A stretch of 64,000 bases of DNA from Aedes albopictus. Its lineage: Eukaryota > Arthropoda > Insecta > Diptera > Culicidae. The notes under the pieces are model-generated. The model did not search any database. It had not been told where the DNA came from and saw only the letters and a program-made list of their open reading frames with translations. The stretch is from the NCBI RefSeq assembly GCF_035046485.1, contig NC_085138.1, forward strand, positions 368,531,238 to 368,595,237. Direction: 5' to 3'. The translations under genes were made by a program, and so were the position numbers. This document shows, piece by piece, positions 62,062 to 64,000 of this stretch (position 1 is the stretch's first letter; the number at the start of each line of letters is the position of its first letter).

Positions 62062-63405
62062 TAAGGTACCGCGGGGCAAGTGAGAATCCGGGGCAAGTGA
62101 GACCTACAGCTATAATTTTTTTAATTTTTTATTTTTAAGGCAAACATTCTTCATAGAAAACATAGGTATCACACCAACGGATACTTTGAATTCAAAAATT
62201 GTTATTGTTCTCACCATAAAGAGACCATATATGTTATTGTTGTTCATATGCAATTTTCAATTCACTAAGTGAGATTAACGTACTCTACTACATTCGTCGT
62301 TTAAAAATAGAATAACAAATAAAGTAAAACTTTTTCAGTTTCAGGATAATATTTGGAGTGCTTGCAAATTATTTTAAGCGAAAAAGCTGTAATTTATTTT
62401 CATTTATTACCTTTTGTTAACTGCTCTCACTTACCCCAGTGCATTTGAGCATCTGGGGCAAGTGAGACCTATGAGAGTAAACAAACACAATTTCATAGTT
62501 TGATCTCGCTTTCTTCAGCATAAGTCGAAATTCACACAAAAGTGAAGTAAAAATCGGCGCCTTATGTAATCAATCGTTGAATTATACTTAATTACTTCTA
62601 TTCTGATGATGAAGCTATTGTTTAAAATGGTGAAGTCTTTGATAGAACATTTTTTTCGAAATTATCTATTTTTCATATTTTAGTTCAAGCAAATTCTATT
62701 AATTTTTCGTTTTTCGCTGCATAATGAGTTTTTCTGAATGATAAGGAACCGGCCATAAAGTATCAAAAAATTGGAAAACGACTTATTCGGAGTTTACGAT
62801 TTAAAAATCTTTATTTAATGATCGTAATATTATGTAAGGGAAAACATAACATCTGTAAATGTTGAAAAACCTTTTGGCGAGACTCATCAACTACGTAATA
62901 TGAAAAGTAAGTTTGGAAATCTTTTGGCATTTAACCTTAGGGCGCTTTTTGTATAAATAAAATCAATTTGTTTTGCACGAGCTGCTAGAGTTAAATAATT
63001 TTTTTTAGTAATTCGTTATTATATGTGTTACGTAATTCATGCACGATACCATAAAACTTTTCCAACATAAATCGCTAAACATAGTTATTCGCATAACATA
63101 TTTAAAATTTATGCTACCTTACATATATGCAGCAACTATATTAAAGCATTACTACAAGAAATCCATATAGGTCCCACTTGCCCCGTGATACGGTGTAAAT
63201 AAAGATCTGTTCCACTTTTTAGAATATGCATAATATACAGAATTTAAAATTTTGAAACAGTTTTAATGCCCTTTACTATGAAGAAATATACCAACAATGT
63301 CTTTTAGAACCATTGGAATTATAAAATTATTTATGTTTAGAATTTTTTGGCTTGACAAAACCAAACTAGCATTTTTTTAGGTCCCACTTGCCCCGGGGTA
63401 CCTTA
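62062..63405. mobile_element. 1.34-kb TIR element with reiterated GGGGCAAGTGAGA motif
   Basis: The left end TAAGGTACCGCGGGGCAAGT is mirrored by CACTTGCCCCGGGGTACCTTA at the right. Motif copies: about 62,073, 62,089, 62,427 (inverted), 62,455, 63,170 (inverted), 63,380 (inverted). The same core motif makes up the ends of the 197-bp MITE at 26,000-26,196 (GGGGCAAGTTGAAAC there). No transposase frame; AT-rich interior. Confidence 0.83.
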
Positions 63406-64000
63406 CAATTAATTTTTCAGTACTTCACACTCAGTTCACTCTGGCTGAACAAAAACATTGGAATATGGTTTATAGTTCAGTGTGGCTGACTGTGTTTCTT
63501 TGTTTCATAGAAAACCATTCGGATTGTGAAAAAAAAACTCGATTTTTCATCGTCCATGAAATTGAAATCGATATCACTCACAATTGTTTGCATGAATCAG
63601 AGAGGACGCGTTTATTATGGTAGCATGAAGGTCTTAAAATAGTTTGAAATATGAACAGCGGAAGCCCTCCCAGCTCAGCCCTTCCCACCTATGTATTTTT
63701 TTATAGGCGGTGCATGTGCAGGCACAGAGCAAGAGTGATTTTGTAAAATGATGTCTTTGCATGCCCTGAGGTCCTGAGATGTGAAAATGGAGCAATTTGT
63801 GTACATCAAATTTATACTGGTCGAAGAAAACCATGAAAATGATCTGCCAAAGTGCACTAAGTGCAAAAAAGTTTTCAAAAATATGAAAGAGATTCGAACT
63901 TGGATCATCTGAGTGATAAGTGGCAGCATTTTGAAACAAGTGTTTATTTTTATGTAAGTTTATGTCATACTGATCAACTTTGCCGAAGACACCATCTTTC
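63406..64000. other. No gene supported
   Basis: Two overlapping minus-strand frames (101 and 84 codons, 63,634-63,939) are in different phases of the same stretch and carry no domain. No repeat structure seen. Confidence 0.35.

Overview
This window is repeat-dominated, intergenic or intronic DNA from an insect, most probably a culicine mosquito of the Aedes type. The evidence is the repeat repertoire: a tRNA-derived SINE resembling Feilai in four places, RTE-clade and LOA/I-group LINEs, a Ty3/gypsy element, BEL/Pao debris, many TIR/foldback MITEs, and degenerate short tandem arrays. I found no host protein-coding gene that I can support. Family names come from remembered family features, not a database search.

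0-9.8 kb: a nearly complete Ty3/gypsy retrotransposon (gag-pol broken by one in-frame TGA and one 3' frameshift), its right LTR against a SINE. Then a hAT-type MITE with an 8-bp target duplication, degenerate minisatellite, a 2.2-kb hAT-like element with its own 8-bp duplication and a nested Tc1/mariner-like element, a 666-bp foldback element, and an RTE fragment. 9.8-11.6 kb is apparently low-copy non-coding DNA. 11.7-14.7 kb is an RTE LINE (minus strand) with three in-frame TAG codons. 14.7-18.9 kb holds more MITEs, an internally deleted LINE, a SINE carrying a MITE, and BEL/Pao debris.

19.4-26.8 kb: two inverted copies of an approximately 0.8-kb retroposon (called R-E2 here) with (CATGCT)n-type tails and long target duplications. 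The second is nested in another LINE tail and lies inside a 4.7-kb interval bounded by inverted arrays of a CCCCGAA motif. 26.8-40 kb mixes low-copy stretches with degenerate arrays, a complete long tRNA-headed SINE (called S-E3 here), foldback elements, a broken LINE, and a Feilai-like SINE split by a 1,051-bp solo LTR with a 4-bp target duplication. 40.6-47.3 kb is a decayed LINE on the minus strand interrupted by a 1.08-kb R-E2 relative and a MITE, followed by TIR elements built from reiterated short motifs.

48-55.5 kb has a 213-bp near-perfect palindrome, a small SINE, about 1.36 kb of a 7-bp satellite, and about 2.67 kb of a 23-bp satellite whose monomer is itself a hairpin. 55.5-61.8 kb is a LOA/I-group LINE: a minus-strand copy split by a plus-strand, 5'-truncated copy of the same family, with a 510-bp direct repeat on both sides. 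62.1-63.4 kb is a 1.34-kb TIR element with reiterated GGGGCAAG motifs.

The most interesting material is not a gene system. It is (i) the R-E2 retroposons, with tandem 5' monomers, a small conserved reading frame and 19-66-bp target duplications; (ii) a 3' module they share with S-E3; (iii) a recurring design of non-autonomous DNA elements whose ends are arrays of one short motif; and (iv) the 510-bp duplication around the LOA insertion.
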